A model generated the notes under the pieces. It ran no database searches and was not told the origin of the DNA. It saw only the letters and a program-made list of their open reading frames with translations. A stretch of 64,000 nt of DNA. It comes from Proteobacteria bacterium 005FR1. GTDB lineage: Bacteria > Pseudomonadota > Gammaproteobacteria > Pseudomonadales > Cellvibrionaceae. Positions 33,511-42,039 of this stretch are shown piece by piece. Location: assembly GCA_026192395.1 (NCBI GenBank), contig WACF01000001.1, positions 1,697,637 to 1,761,636 on the forward strand, given 5' to 3'. A program made the position numbers and the translations under genes. Position 1 is the first letter of the stretch. Each line of letters starts with the position of its first letter.

Positions 33511-34644
33511 ATGCGAATCACCGGCCTGATGCTCTTACTTTGTTTTTCCCTGACTGCCCGGTCTGGCCCCGACTGCGAGACAATCACCCGCGAGAACTCG
33601 GACCAATGTATCCGACTCAACCAGATACAGGTGCTCGGCACTCACAACAGCTACAAGCTGGCGCCCTCACAGGAGCTGGTCGCTTTTTTTGACCAGCATC
33701 GCCCCGGCTGGTCGAAAGATCTCGAGTACGGACACCGGCCGCTCCAGGAGCAATTGAACAGAGGGATTCGGCAGCTAGAACTGGATGTTTTCGCCGATCC
33801 CGAGGGCGGTCTGTACGCGAAGCCTGCGGGTGCCGTTCTGGCTGCCGACAAGGACTCGCTCCAGCGCCGCGAGATGCTGAACCCCGGCTTCAAGGTGCTC
33901 CACGTTCAGGACATCGATTTCCGTGCGAACTGCCTTACCCTGATCGCCTGCCTCGAGGAAATCAAAAGCTGGTCCGACCGCCATCCGCAACATCTGCCCA
34001 TCATGATTCTGCTGGAAGTGAAGGATCGCGTGATGCCGGATTTCGGACCTCTGCGCTACACGCGTCCGATCCCGGTAAGCGCCGCCAACCTCGGCGAAAT
34101 CGATCGGGAGATTCGCAGTGTCTTCGCTGACTCGCGCATCATCACGCCGGATTTCGTGAGAGGCGATTACGATTCACTGCAAGCCTCGATCAACAACAAG
34201 GGCTGGCCGACCCTTGCGGAAAGTCGCGGCAAAGTGCTGTTTGCGCTGGATAACACCGATACAAAGCGCAGCGACTATCTTGCCGATGCGCCGATGCTCC
34301 AGAAGCGGGTGATGTTCGTCAGCAGCGATCCGGAGCAGGACACCGCGGGATTCATCAAGATGAATGATGCCGTCAAGGATCACGAGCTGATCGAACAATA
34401 CGTATCCGCCGGCTTCCTGGTTCGCACCCGCTCGGACGTCCCCACGCAGGAAGCTCGTTCCGGTTCAACCGAGCGTCGCGACCGGGCGCTAAAAAGCGGA
34501 GCGCAATACATCAGCACCGACTATTACGAGGAATCGCCCTTCGACTCTGGCTACAGGGTCGATCTCCCGGATACCGACGGGGCTGCCCGTTGCAATCCGG
34601 TCAGCGCTCCGGCGGGATGCCGGGACGAGTTCCTGAGCGAATAA
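33511..34644 (+). CDS. Secreted phosphatidylinositol-specific phospholipase C-like protein
   Basis: The 377-residue product has a signal peptide (MRITGLMLLLCFSLTARSG). The catalytic pattern fits the calcium-dependent PI-PLC-like family: His45 in LGTHNSYK, Glu and Asp in RQLELDVFADPEGG, a second His in KVLHVQDID, and LLEVKD later. The TIM-barrel segments continue to the C-terminus with SAGFLVRTRSDV and YISTDYY. Members cleave inositol or related phosphodiesters; the real substrate could be a different lipid or polyol. It converges with the retropepsin-like gene, the stops four bases apart. Confidence 0.88.
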   Translation: MRITGLMLLLCFSLTARSGPDCETITRENSDQCIRLNQIQVLGTHNSYKLAPSQELVAFFDQHRPGWSKDLEYGHRPLQEQLNRGIRQLELDVFADPEGGLYAKPAGAVLAADKDSLQRREMLNPGFKVLHVQDIDFRANCLTLIACLEEIKSWSDRHPQHLPIMILLEVKDRVMPDFGPLRYTRPIPVSAANLGEIDREIRSVFADSRIITPDFVRGDYDSLQASINNKGWPTLAESRGKVLFALDNTDTKRSDYLADAPMLQKRVMFVSSDPEQDTAGFIKMNDAVKDHELIEQYVSAGFLVRTRSDVPTQEARSGSTERRDRALKSGAQYISTDYYEESPFDSGYRVDLPDTDGAARCNPVSAPAGCRDEFLSE

Positions 34645-34648
34645 ACCA

Positions 34649-35494
34649 TCAGTCAAAGGCAAGAAGCTGTCCGGGAAAATCGATGGTAACGCTGGAGTTT
34701 TTCAGCGCCTGAGCCCCTATTCCTGCGTAGTTGGCGGGAGCAGGTATCAATGCACTTCTCTCCTGGAAGCAGTAACCTGCTACGCAAGCCGGTTGTGGCA
34801 GCTGGACAATCTTCAGCGTGAAGGGGCCGCTGGCGATCTGTGCCGTGATTTCTCGCCCGGGCAGCTGGTCCAGTCCGGTCTCCCGGGCAAAATCTTCCGG
34901 CAAGGCGAAGCCGCTGATGTTACCTGAATCGAGATGAGCAGCGACCTCCTGTTGATCGATACTGAGCGGCACCGTGATATGCCCTTCTGTATAGGTGAAG
35001 GGAATATATGAATCTTTATCGCTCGTTCGATCGTCTTCCGAATAACTGAGTGTATTCCCGGGGAAATCCAGTACCAGAGTGCCTTTTTTGAAGAGATCTT
35101 TGCCGAGGATGCCATCCACTCCATCCGGCAACGGCGCTTCGGCAGGGACCGCCAGGGCAGTCACATCACGAAATGTTTGATGCGCAATTTGCAATTGCGG
35201 GATTTCGTACTCGTTGACCTCGAGACGATTGCCGAGCATATCGCTGGTATGCGTCGTTCGCGTCAGCGGCAGGTCAAGTTTGTCGGCCAGCGTACGGCTA
35301 ACATTGATTGCCCCCGGCGCGCCGGTGTCGAAAAAAAAGCGATAGGTTCGGTCTTCAATCTGGACCGGCACAATCATCGCGTTCCTGAAATCTTCCACCG
35401 GGATACTCCAGCTCACTGGCTCAGATTTTTGTGCAACAGCGCAGGAAAGCAGGCTGGAGGAGAGAAATAGGCTCAGGATGTGATGAATACGCAT
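34649..35494 (-). CDS. Two-domain retropepsin-like aspartic protease lipoprotein
   Basis: The 281-residue protein has a lipobox SLLSC (Cys18). The first half has the aspartic protease site D56-T57-G58 in FFFDTGAPG, followed by a flap region and DGILGKDLF; the second half repeats the fold with D189-S190-G191 in HLDSGNISG. Retropepsins normally work as dimers of single domains, while this chain carries both halves in tandem like eukaryotic pepsins. The second Asp site is DSG, also seen in active enzymes. It is likely periplasmic, target unknown. Confidence 0.85.
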   Translation of the reverse strand: MRIHHILSLFLSSSLLSCAVAQKSEPVSWSIPVEDFRNAMIVPVQIEDRTYRFFFDTGAPGAINVSRTLADKLDLPLTRTTHTSDMLGNRLEVNEYEIPQLQIAHQTFRDVTALAVPAEAPLPDGVDGILGKDLFKKGTLVLDFPGNTLSYSEDDRTSDKDSYIPFTYTEGHITVPLSIDQQEVAAHLDSGNISGFALPEDFARETGLDQLPGREITAQIASGPFTLKIVQLPQPACVAGYCFQERSALIPAPANYAGIGAQALKNSSVTIDFPGQLLAFD

Positions 35495-35540
35495 AGAGTC
35501 TCTTCCAATCAGGATGGTCGAAATTCACAAGAGGCGACCG

Positions 35541-35580
35541 ACAAAAAAGAAAAAGGCCGCGCACTGTCGTGCGCGGCCTT
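35541..35580 (-). terminator. Rho-independent terminator of the secreted paralog gene
   Basis: A 12-bp perfect stem (AAGGCCGCGCAC 35553-35564 with GTGCGCGGCCTT 35569-35580) is followed on the minus strand by a T-rich run at 35554-35543. It lies 11 bases after the stop of the gene at 35591-36634. Confidence 0.93.
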
Positions 35581-35590
35581 GATAACGTAA

Positions 35591-36634
35591 TTATTGATTT
35601 TTTGCCGCCATTTCCTGTTCTTTTAGGCGAGCACCGCGGAGGATGTTTTCCATCGCGTAGTTGCCTTCATGGCAGGCGTATTCGTAGACCGGACCTTCGG
35701 TGGCGTGAAAGCTCAACTCACCTTTCCATGGCTGGGTGTAGAGCTTGTCATCGTAAACGGTGAAGGTGTAGAAGATTTCCGAATCTGAATAGCGCTCGAA
35801 GGTTTCGACGATGCGACCGCCTTCGGAAATAGGTATCTGACTTTCGCGCATCTGCTGTGGATGGATGTTGACGGTCTCCACCACCAGCTTGCCGTCTTCG
35901 TACCAGCCCACTGAATCACCGAACCAGGGCTGCATTTCTTCCGGTCGGTGATTGGCCTGTGCTTCCTTCTTGCTGTCGAAGGTGGGGATGATGCGCGCAT
36001 CATGCACCATTTCCACCAGTATCATGACGTGGTCATCGGTCTGCACGAACTGATAGTTGTTGTTGTACAGCACGCTGAGCATCCCCGGACCGGCTGTATT
36101 GCCGAAGCCAATCAGGCAGCGCTCGGATAAGGGCATCGCCTCAGGACCTTCGTTGCCGCCGATGCCGGTGACGTAGCGTCCCGGTCCGCTGTCACGACTT
36201 CGCTTCGATTGCGCTCGACGCGGAATCTGGCCATTCTTCGGCTCCACGATGTAGGACGAGCGGAACTCGCCTTTGACCAGGGCCAGACTTTCACCGGGGT
36301 CGGTCCAGAACGCGTTATAGCCGCGCACCCCGAAGTCAACACTGCCCGCCTCCGGCGCTCCCGCATTCGGGTCGGTGAAGTCATCAGACTCGATCACATC
36401 GCGGGGAATACCAGCGATGGGCAGTCCATTGGCGATGTTCTCGGCCTCCTGCGGGGTAAGGACCAGTTTGTCGATGCCCTTGGGGCGGGTCAGATCGGTC
36501 ATCGAGATGTTGGTCCAGATGCCGGTCAATTCCGGGCGCTTCTCTTTTGCGACCGCCACAGCCGAAACGCCTGCCAGCGTGACTGCCAGCACCATCGATT
36601 GGATACAGGGAAGAACTGCTGACTTGGAAGTCAT
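35591..36634 (-). CDS. Secreted protein of unknown function, paralog of 30702-31724
   Basis: The 347-residue product has a signal peptide to about residue 29 (AGVSAVAVAKEKR) and shares nearly every motif of the protein at 30702-31724, including RPELTGIWTN, GVRGYNAFWTDPGESLALVK and YEYACHEGNYAMEN. Differences cluster in the signal peptide, the region after GIPRD and the tail, so this is an old duplication kept under selection. It has its own strong terminator and a 339-base upstream region, so it is a single-gene transcript. Function unknown. Confidence 0.85.
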   Translation of the reverse strand: MTSKSAVLPCIQSMVLAVTLAGVSAVAVAKEKRPELTGIWTNISMTDLTRPKGIDKLVLTPQEAENIANGLPIAGIPRDVIESDDFTDPNAGAPEAGSVDFGVRGYNAFWTDPGESLALVKGEFRSSYIVEPKNGQIPRRAQSKRSRDSGPGRYVTGIGGNEGPEAMPLSERCLIGFGNTAGPGMLSVLYNNNYQFVQTDDHVMILVEMVHDARIIPTFDSKKEAQANHRPEEMQPWFGDSVGWYEDGKLVVETVNIHPQQMRESQIPISEGGRIVETFERYSDSEIFYTFTVYDDKLYTQPWKGELSFHATEGPVYEYACHEGNYAMENILRGARLKEQEMAAKNQ

Positions 36635-36973
36635 CTTGAATAGCCTCCTGAGAAAAAGTAGACAGGAAGCCTCTGAATAACTCTGATGCGCCTCAGGTCA
36701 CACCCTTTGGGCCGGCCTGGAAGCCAGAGGCATGTCAGAGTTGCTAGAAGCTCCCTAACTTATCGTTGTTGTGGAGAAGCATTTTCCAGGTCGAGTCTAC
36801 CGATGGCTGCACGCGTGTAAACCGCGATTTATGCTCGAACTTTGTAAAGATTTATCAGTGCGCCGATGAACGGGCGAAGGGTCGGGAGTGACTTTTCAGT
36901 CGAGAACGAGATTGACGTGTAAATGGCGGGGAAAGCCCCCGCTTGTATCTGCGGGGGCTGAAGAGGAAAAAGC
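36635..36973. other. Upstream region of the secreted paralog gene
   Basis: No gene is seen in these 339 bases. They hold the terminator of the SnoaL-like gene at 36934-36959 and must contain the promoter of the gene that starts at 36634, whose GGAGGC lies at about 36642-36647 on the minus strand. The stretch 36780-36930 is AT-richer than the coding regions. Confidence 0.5.
36934..36959 (-). terminator. Terminator after SnoaL-like gene
   Basis: AGCCCCCGC (36934-36942) and GCGGGGGCT (36951-36959) form a perfect 9-bp stem with an eight-base loop; on the minus strand TTTC follows. It lies 15 bases after the stop at 36974. Confidence 0.8.
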
Positions 36974-37471
36974 TTACTTCGCGGGGCGATCCGAATTGAC
37001 GACACGCTTGACGAATCGCCAGCCTTCATCGGTTTTCACCAGTTCATCGGCGTAGCTGGCGCTGCTGATGATAGCGGCAGGCTGCTGGCTCTTGTCGATC
37101 AACAGCAGGTATACCTTGCCTTGCGCGGTTTTGCCGTCGCCAGTGACGTGCAGGTTGCTGTTCCAGTGCTTGCGGCTCAAACCGTTCATTTCGCTAACCC
37201 AGCGGTTGATGAAGCCTTTGAGCTGCTCTTTGCCTTTGAAGGCGTTGTTGAAGTTACCATCGTCCACGAAGGTGTCCGCCCAAGCCTGCGCTTCCCCGGA
37301 GTCGATGGCCCAGTTGTATTGGGCATACAGCTGTTCGATTTCCATATAATCCTTGGGCGTAAGGCCACTCATCTTTTTGCCGCTGTGGCCACCGCCGTGG
37401 TGATCCGCAAAGCTGCTGAAGGACAGGAGAGCGACTGTACAGGCGACGAGCGCGAGAATTGATTTTTTCAA
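36974..37471 (-). CDS. Secreted SnoaL/NTF2-like domain protein
   Basis: The 165-residue product has a signal peptide (MKKSILALVACTVALLSFSSFA), then a His/Gly segment DHHGGGHSGKK that could bind metal, then an NTF2-like fold: DYMEIEQLYAQYNWAIDSGEAQAW, DTFVDDGNF, KGKEQLKGFI and a final WRFVKRVV strand. SnoaL-like proteins act as small-molecule isomerases, hydratases or binding proteins; export is less common. It is a single gene with its own terminator. Confidence 0.88.
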   Translation of the reverse strand: MKKSILALVACTVALLSFSSFADHHGGGHSGKKMSGLTPKDYMEIEQLYAQYNWAIDSGEAQAWADTFVDDGNFNNAFKGKEQLKGFINRWVSEMNGLSRKHWNSNLHVTGDGKTAQGKVYLLLIDKSQQPAAIISSASYADELVKTDEGWRFVKRVVNSDRPAK

Positions 37472-37701
37472 AGCAAGCTCCTTGGTGGTTTTTTAATAGA
37501 CTGATTATTGGTATGTCGAATCTGATGTTCTGGTGATGCAGCACGACCCGTCAAGGACCACTGCAATCGTATTATTTTTGACTTACATTGTGCACACGCG
37601 GCCCTATCATACACAGTCTCGGGGCAAAGTGACTGGCCTATACAAAGATTAACCGCACCAGCACACCGATGCCGTCCCTACCCTCTTCCTGGAGATCTTC
37701 G

Positions 37702-38985
37702 ATGCGTGTTTTTTCATTGGCTCTGATAATGACCCTGGCTGCCAGCCCCCAGGCGGGCGAACTGACTGAGGTGGCCGATCCGCTGGTTGGCAAGGTGGAG
37801 GACAAGGTAGTGGCCTGGCGCCGCGACCTTCACCAGCATCCCGAGTTGGGTAATCGCGAATTCCGGACCGCCGAACTGGTCGCCGATCACCTGCGCTCGC
37901 TGGGGATGGAAGTGCAGACCGGCGTAGCTCACACCGGTGTCGTGGGCATTCTGCGCGGCCGCGCCGACTCTCCTGTAGTGGCGTTGCGGGCCGACATGGA
38001 CGCGCTGCCGGTGAAGGAAATGGTTGACCTGCCATTTGCATCGAAGGCGAAAGGCACTTACATGGGCAAGGAAGTGGACGTGATGCACGCCTGCGGTCAC
38101 GACAATCATGTTGCGATCTTGATGGGCGCCGCCGAAGTGCTGGCCGGCATGCGCGATCAGATTCCCGGCACCATCAAGTTCATCTTCCAGCCGGCCGAGG
38201 AAGGCGCTCCTCCCGGTGAAGAAGGCGGTGCGGAGCTGATGGTGCGCGAAGGGGTGATGAAGAACGTGGACGCGGTCTTCGGTTTGCACGTGGGGCCGTC
38301 GCCGCTTGGCAGCATTGCCTACCGACCGGGCCAGTTCATGGCATCATCGGATCGCTTTCAAATCACCGTGGACGGCAAACAGACGCACGGAGCTCAGCCG
38401 TGGGGCGGCGTGGATCCGGTGGTAGTCAGCTCGCAGATCGTGCTGGGTCTGCAAACCATCATCAGTCGTCAGCTGGATGCTACCCTCACTCCCTCGATCA
38501 TTTCCGTGGGGCGCATCAGTGGCGGAGTACGCAACAACATCATTCCGAGCCAGGTCGAAATGGAAGGCACGATTCGAACCTTTGATGAAAAAACCCGCGC
38601 CGACATTCACCGTCGCATCGAGCAAACCGCCACCAGCATCGCCGAAAGTGCCGGCGCAAGCGCCACGGTACTGATCGATCACGGCTATCCGGTGACCGCA
38701 AATAATGCAGAGCTGACTCAGATGATGGTGCCCACGTTGAAGCGAGTGGCAAGGAACAATATGGCGGTGGAAACCTCGCGCGTAACGACGGCGGAGGACT
38801 TTTCCTATTACCAGCTGGAAGTGCCGGGACTGTTCTTCTTTCTCGGCGTGGCGAACCCGAAAGACGAAAATCCGGCGCCCAACCACTCGCCCTATTTCTA
38901 TGCCGACGAACGCGCTCTGCCTATCGGCGTTCGCGCATTGACGCATCTGGCATTGGATTACCTCGAGCAATCCACGAAGGATTAG
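37702..38985 (+). CDS. Exported M20D amidohydrolase (hippurate hydrolase family)
   Basis: GGAGA seven bases before ATG 37702 sets the start and gives a signal peptide (MRVFSLALIMTLAASPQAGE) and 427 residues; the frame from 37669 adds 11 residues. Metal and catalytic motifs of the peptidase M20D family are present: RADMDALPV, M128-H-A-C131-G-H133-D, QPAEEG (catalytic Glu) and FGLHVGP. Relatives remove N-acyl or N-benzoyl groups from amino acids and auxin conjugates. Most are cytoplasmic, while this one is predicted periplasmic. The substrate is unknown. Confidence 0.93.
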   Translation: MRVFSLALIMTLAASPQAGELTEVADPLVGKVEDKVVAWRRDLHQHPELGNREFRTAELVADHLRSLGMEVQTGVAHTGVVGILRGRADSPVVALRADMDALPVKEMVDLPFASKAKGTYMGKEVDVMHACGHDNHVAILMGAAEVLAGMRDQIPGTIKFIFQPAEEGAPPGEEGGAELMVREGVMKNVDAVFGLHVGPSPLGSIAYRPGQFMASSDRFQITVDGKQTHGAQPWGGVDPVVVSSQIVLGLQTIISRQLDATLTPSIISVGRISGGVRNNIIPSQVEMEGTIRTFDEKTRADIHRRIEQTATSIAESAGASATVLIDHGYPVTANNAELTQMMVPTLKRVARNNMAVETSRVTTAEDFSYYQLEVPGLFFFLGVANPKDENPAPNHSPYFYADERALPIGVRALTHLALDYLEQSTKD

Positions 38986-39188
38986 CAGTCCGGGGGCTCA
39001 CGCCGGTCGCATTTCCTGCAATTGAGCGGGGTGCCCAGCATCGCCGCTCTGCCCATCGGCGTCGTTACCCAGGGCCGTTCCTGCCACGGCGGCCTGTGGC
39101 GCACATGTTGGAAGTGCCCGCAGGCCAGCTCCGCGACCCAATGGCCTTCTTCGTCCAGGTGATATCCGACGATCGCCTGCGCAGTCAT
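38982..39188 (-). CDS. DUF3565 family protein with pre-mRNA-like zinc site
   Basis: GGGGGAAA before ATG 39188 gives 68 residues (MTAQAIVGYHLDEEGHWVAE). CGHFQHVRHRPPW and LNCRKCDR are the diagnostic DUF3565 segments; the Cys and His residues probably bind a metal. The role is unknown. The last four bases overlap the end of the amidohydrolase gene tail to tail. Confidence 0.9.
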   Translation of the reverse strand: MTAQAIVGYHLDEEGHWVAELACGHFQHVRHRPPWQERPWVTTPMGRAAMLGTPLNCRKCDRREPPDC

Positions 39189-39300
39189 GCGTTTCCCCCG
39201 AGGTTTGAACATGCCCGCAGCTTACACTGCACCGGGTCGAACCTGGCAATGGCAGGGCTGTCCCAGAAGGTGACAAGCTGTGCGGAGCGCGGCCCAAGTC

Positions 39301-39375
39301 ACCAGGAATAAGGGCACCAGGAACAAGGGCATCAGGAACAAGGGCACCACAAACAAGGGCACCAGGGACGAGGGT
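39301..39375 (+). repeat. Five 15-bp tandem repeats before the DUF1080-like gene
   Basis: In-phase units begin at 39301, 39316, 39331, 39346 and 39361 with consensus ACCAGGAACAAGGGC. They are open in the frame of the next gene and would encode repeated T-R-N-K-G if translation starts at the GTG at 39280. Confidence 0.88.
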
Positions 39376-39378
39376 TGC

Positions 39379-39972
39379 ATGGATTGGGAAGAACTTCCGG
39401 CGGAAGCCTGGCGCGGCTACCAGAGGCCGGGATTTCCAGCAGAGAGCTGGGACGACGACAACGGCGTTCTGCGCGCCCGGGGCGAGTCGGAGCGCATCGA
39501 TCTGATTTCCCGCAATACTTACCGCAATTTTGTGCTCTCGCTTGAGTGGCGTCTGCCGGCGAAAGGCAATTCAGGCATTCTCTACCACGTCTCGGAAGCA
39601 TCGGACGCCGCCTGGCAAAGCGGCCCGGAGATGCAGCTACTGGATGACCGGGAACACCCGGACTGCAAACGACCGGAAACACGTTGCGGTGCGCTCTACG
39701 ACCTGCTTGCTCCCGAGCAGGGGTTTTTCCCCGCCGACCCCACCTTCAAAACCGCCCAGCTTATTGTGAAAGACGATAGGGTCGAGCACTGGCTGAACGG
39801 AATGCGCGTTCTCAGCTACAGCTGGTCGGATCCCGCCTTGCGTAGCAAAGTGGCTGGCAGCAAGTTCAGGGATCTGCCCGCCTTCGCTCAGTGTCGGGAC
39901 GGGCATCTGGTCCTGCAACACCACGGCAGCGATGCCTGGTTCCGCAATGTCCGAATACAGAAATTGAGCTGA
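39379..39972 (+). CDS. 3-keto-disaccharide hydrolase (DUF1080)-like protein
   Basis: ATG 39379, after GAGGG, gives 197 residues (MDWEELPAEAW). A GTG at 39280 with AAGGTGA before it would add 33 residues, mostly the NKGTR repeats, and cannot be excluded. The lectin-like jelly-roll pattern of DUF1080 is clear: FVLSLEWRLPAKGNSGILYHV, GPEMQLLDD, GALYDLLAPE and the late FRNVRIQKL strand. Relatives are usually secreted glycosidases, whereas neither start gives a signal peptide here. The activity on sugars is unproven for this member. Confidence 0.85.
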   Translation: MDWEELPAEAWRGYQRPGFPAESWDDDNGVLRARGESERIDLISRNTYRNFVLSLEWRLPAKGNSGILYHVSEASDAAWQSGPEMQLLDDREHPDCKRPETRCGALYDLLAPEQGFFPADPTFKTAQLIVKDDRVEHWLNGMRVLSYSWSDPALRSKVAGSKFRDLPAFAQCRDGHLVLQHHGSDAWFRNVRIQKLS

Positions 39973-39998
39973 GCTGACACGCGCGCACGCGCGTCAGC
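39973..39998. terminator. Possible shared hairpin between converging genes
   Basis: GCTGAC (39973-39978) pairs with GTCAGC (39993-39998), with an inner GCGC/GCGC stem and a two-base bulge. It sits just past the DUF1080 stop and 10 bases beyond the ompW stop on the other strand. No clear T tract. Confidence 0.4.
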
Positions 39999-40007
39999 GC
40001 TGGATGA

Positions 40008-40676
40008 TCAGAACTTGTATGCAAAGCCGAGCATGTAAACGAGTGGATCGATGTCTACATCCACCTCGACGAGCGAACCGGAGTTCAGCTTGATTTCCGC
40101 CGTGGTATCGATATCCGCTTTCCAGACCGCCGCACTCAGCATCAGCCGGTCCGTCAAACTGAAGTCGGCACCCAGCTGCGCGGCCAGACCGAATGAGTTT
40201 TCCAGTTCCATGTCACCATCGCCGAGGACAGCGACCAGTTCTGAGCTCAACTTTTCGCTGAAGAAGACGGTGTAGTTAAGGCCGAGGCCAAGGTAGGGCT
40301 TGAAGGCATTCGAGGAACCGACGGGAAAAAACTGCAGACTCAGTGTCGGCGGTAGCTGTTTGGCCTCACCCACTTCGATCCCGAGTCCTTCGGCATCGAT
40401 GACATGAGTAAAGGGACTTGCCGCCAGCAGCTCCACGGCCAGGTTGTTCCTGAGCATATAGGTGAAGGTCAGCCCCAGCTGAGTTTCGTTCTCCACCGAG
40501 GCGCCGGTTCCGGCCAGTGGCGTACCATCCAGGGACAAAGTGGAACTGTCGTCCTGAGGGGAAACCAGAGCGGGCCCGATGCGCACAAAAGTATCGCCAG
40601 CCTCGTAAGCGAATGCGGGGACGGCAAGTAGCGAAGCGGCCAACACAGTCAGGGCGGAGCATTTCAGGGTAGTCAT
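40008..40676 (-). CDS. ompW: OmpW family outer membrane protein
   Basis: ATG 40676 opens a signal peptide (MTTLKCSALTVLAASLLAVPAFA) and gives 222 residues, the normal size; the frame from 40832 runs through the promoter. GDTFVRIGPALVSPQDDSS, LTFTYMLRNNLAVELLAASPF, FKPYLGLGLNYTVFF and the terminal DPLVYMLGFAYKF are OmpW signatures of an eight-strand barrel with a hydrophobic channel, ending in Phe as outer membrane proteins do. It carries small hydrophobic compounds. Two FNR-like boxes upstream suggest oxygen control. Confidence 0.95.
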   Translation of the reverse strand: MTTLKCSALTVLAASLLAVPAFAYEAGDTFVRIGPALVSPQDDSSTLSLDGTPLAGTGASVENETQLGLTFTYMLRNNLAVELLAASPFTHVIDAEGLGIEVGEAKQLPPTLSLQFFPVGSSNAFKPYLGLGLNYTVFFSEKLSSELVAVLGDGDMELENSFGLAAQLGADFSLTDRLMLSAAVWKADIDTTAEIKLNSGSLVEVDVDIDPLVYMLGFAYKF

Positions 40677-40749
40677 GAGAGAGTTTTCCTTCTCGCAAAC
40701 AATGGGATGGTTCGCGGAAGAGTTTAAGTAAGGCGGACAGGCGGCACCG

Positions 40750-40763
40750 ATGATTTGCATCAA
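40750..40763. promoter_or_regulatory. FNR-like box proximal to ompW
   Basis: ATGATTTGCATCAA matches the FNR/Anr consensus TTGAT-N4-ATCAA at nine of ten positions. It lies 74 bases before the ompW start, a distance that suits a class II activator site with a short leader. Confidence 0.6.
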
Positions 40764-40799
40764 GCATTTCGCACGGCGGAAAGCCGCCTGGGCAAAGGC

Positions 40800-40813
40800 A
40801 TGATTCACATCAA
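40800..40813. promoter_or_regulatory. FNR-like box distal to ompW
   Basis: ATGATTCACATCAA matches the same consensus at nine of ten positions. It is 50 bases from the proximal site, close to five helical turns, so two dimers could lie on one face of DNA. Confidence 0.55.
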
Positions 40814-40915
40814 AGGCAAGCACGAGCACCAAACAGCTCGGTCACCGGGCTCTTGACTTTCGCTGTTCCGGACCCATGTAGAATCGACTGCAAAAATCTT
40901 ATTCAGGTACAGCCT

Positions 40916-41773
40916 ATGTCCAGTGCAAACAGCAGCCGCAATGTAGAACAGATCGTCAACGGCATTCCCACCTCAGACGGCGCCGGCGTTTCTCTGCTGC
41001 GGGTGTTGACCCAAAATCTGCAGCGGCGACTGGATCCTTTTCTGATGCTGGATGAATTCCGTTCCGACGACCCGCGCGACTACATCGCCGGCTTTCCCAC
41101 TCACCCGCATCGCGGCTTTCAGACGGTTACCTACATGCTGGCCGGACGCATGCGTCACCGCGACAGCGCCGGCAACGAGGGCTTGCTCAGCTCCGGCGGT
41201 GTTCAGTGGATGAACGCGGGTCGCGGTCTCGTGCATTCCGAACTGCCGGAGCAGGAAGAGGGCCTGATGCACGGCTTTCAGCTGTGGATCAATCTGCCCT
41301 CCACCCGCAAGATGAGCGAACCCGGTTATCGCGACATCCCCTCTTCCGAGATCCCCGAGATCACCACCGAAAGCGGCGTGGGCGTCAGGGTGATCGCCGG
41401 CGAAACCAACGGTGTCAAAGGCGCCGTTGACGAACCGGACACCCAACCTCTTTATCTCGACCTCCATTTCGCCCCCGGTCAGTCCTATTCCTTCCCCATT
41501 CCCGCAGGCCATAACGCCTTCCTGTACGTCTATGAAGGCTCATTCCTGGTGGGCGAAAAAAATACGCGGGTCAATGCCCAGCAAATGGCAGTTCTGAGCA
41601 ATGAAGCACATGCGACGGGACTAAGCCTTCATGCCAAAGAACACGCAAGCGCGCTGTTGCTCGCCGGGAAACCGCTGAGGGAAGATATCGTCCAGTGGGG
41701 ACCTTTCGTGATGAACACGCGGGAAGAAGTGGAACAGGCTTTAGCGGACTATCGCGAGGGGCGTTTCAGCTAA
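40916..41773 (+). CDS. Pirin family protein
   Basis: ATG 40916 gives 285 residues of the bicupin pirin family. The metal ligands of the N-terminal cupin are H63 and H65 in PTHPHRGFQT and H107 and E109 in GLVHSELP. WMNAGRGLVHSE and GFQLWINLP are family signatures. Bacterial pirins include quercetin 2,3-dioxygenases and redox-sensing regulators. The longer frame from 40853 has no better start. It is divergent from ompW, so the FNR boxes could serve both genes. Confidence 0.95.
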   Translation: MSSANSSRNVEQIVNGIPTSDGAGVSLLRVLTQNLQRRLDPFLMLDEFRSDDPRDYIAGFPTHPHRGFQTVTYMLAGRMRHRDSAGNEGLLSSGGVQWMNAGRGLVHSELPEQEEGLMHGFQLWINLPSTRKMSEPGYRDIPSSEIPEITTESGVGVRVIAGETNGVKGAVDEPDTQPLYLDLHFAPGQSYSFPIPAGHNAFLYVYEGSFLVGEKNTRVNAQQMAVLSNEAHATGLSLHAKEHASALLLAGKPLREDIVQWGPFVMNTREEVEQALADYREGRFS

Positions 41774-42039
41774 GGTGCCGTACTTCGGCATCGAACTTTC
41801 GATCCGCGATTGCGTCGGTTGGGGTTCTTGCCTCGCTCAGCACGAATGACGGGGCGACGTTGAGACGAACCTCCTGCTCGCACGTGACGACCGCGCCTGC
41901 GGGCGCTTCGAGCGGCTCCGCGGCCAAAGTCGAGGCGCTCCGTCTGATGTGCAGGAAGATCTCGATCGCACCGGGAGTTGATTGGCGGCTTCCCTGTCAA
42001 ACAACATCATTGCAGCCCTTCCGTTCCCAGGAGAATCTC

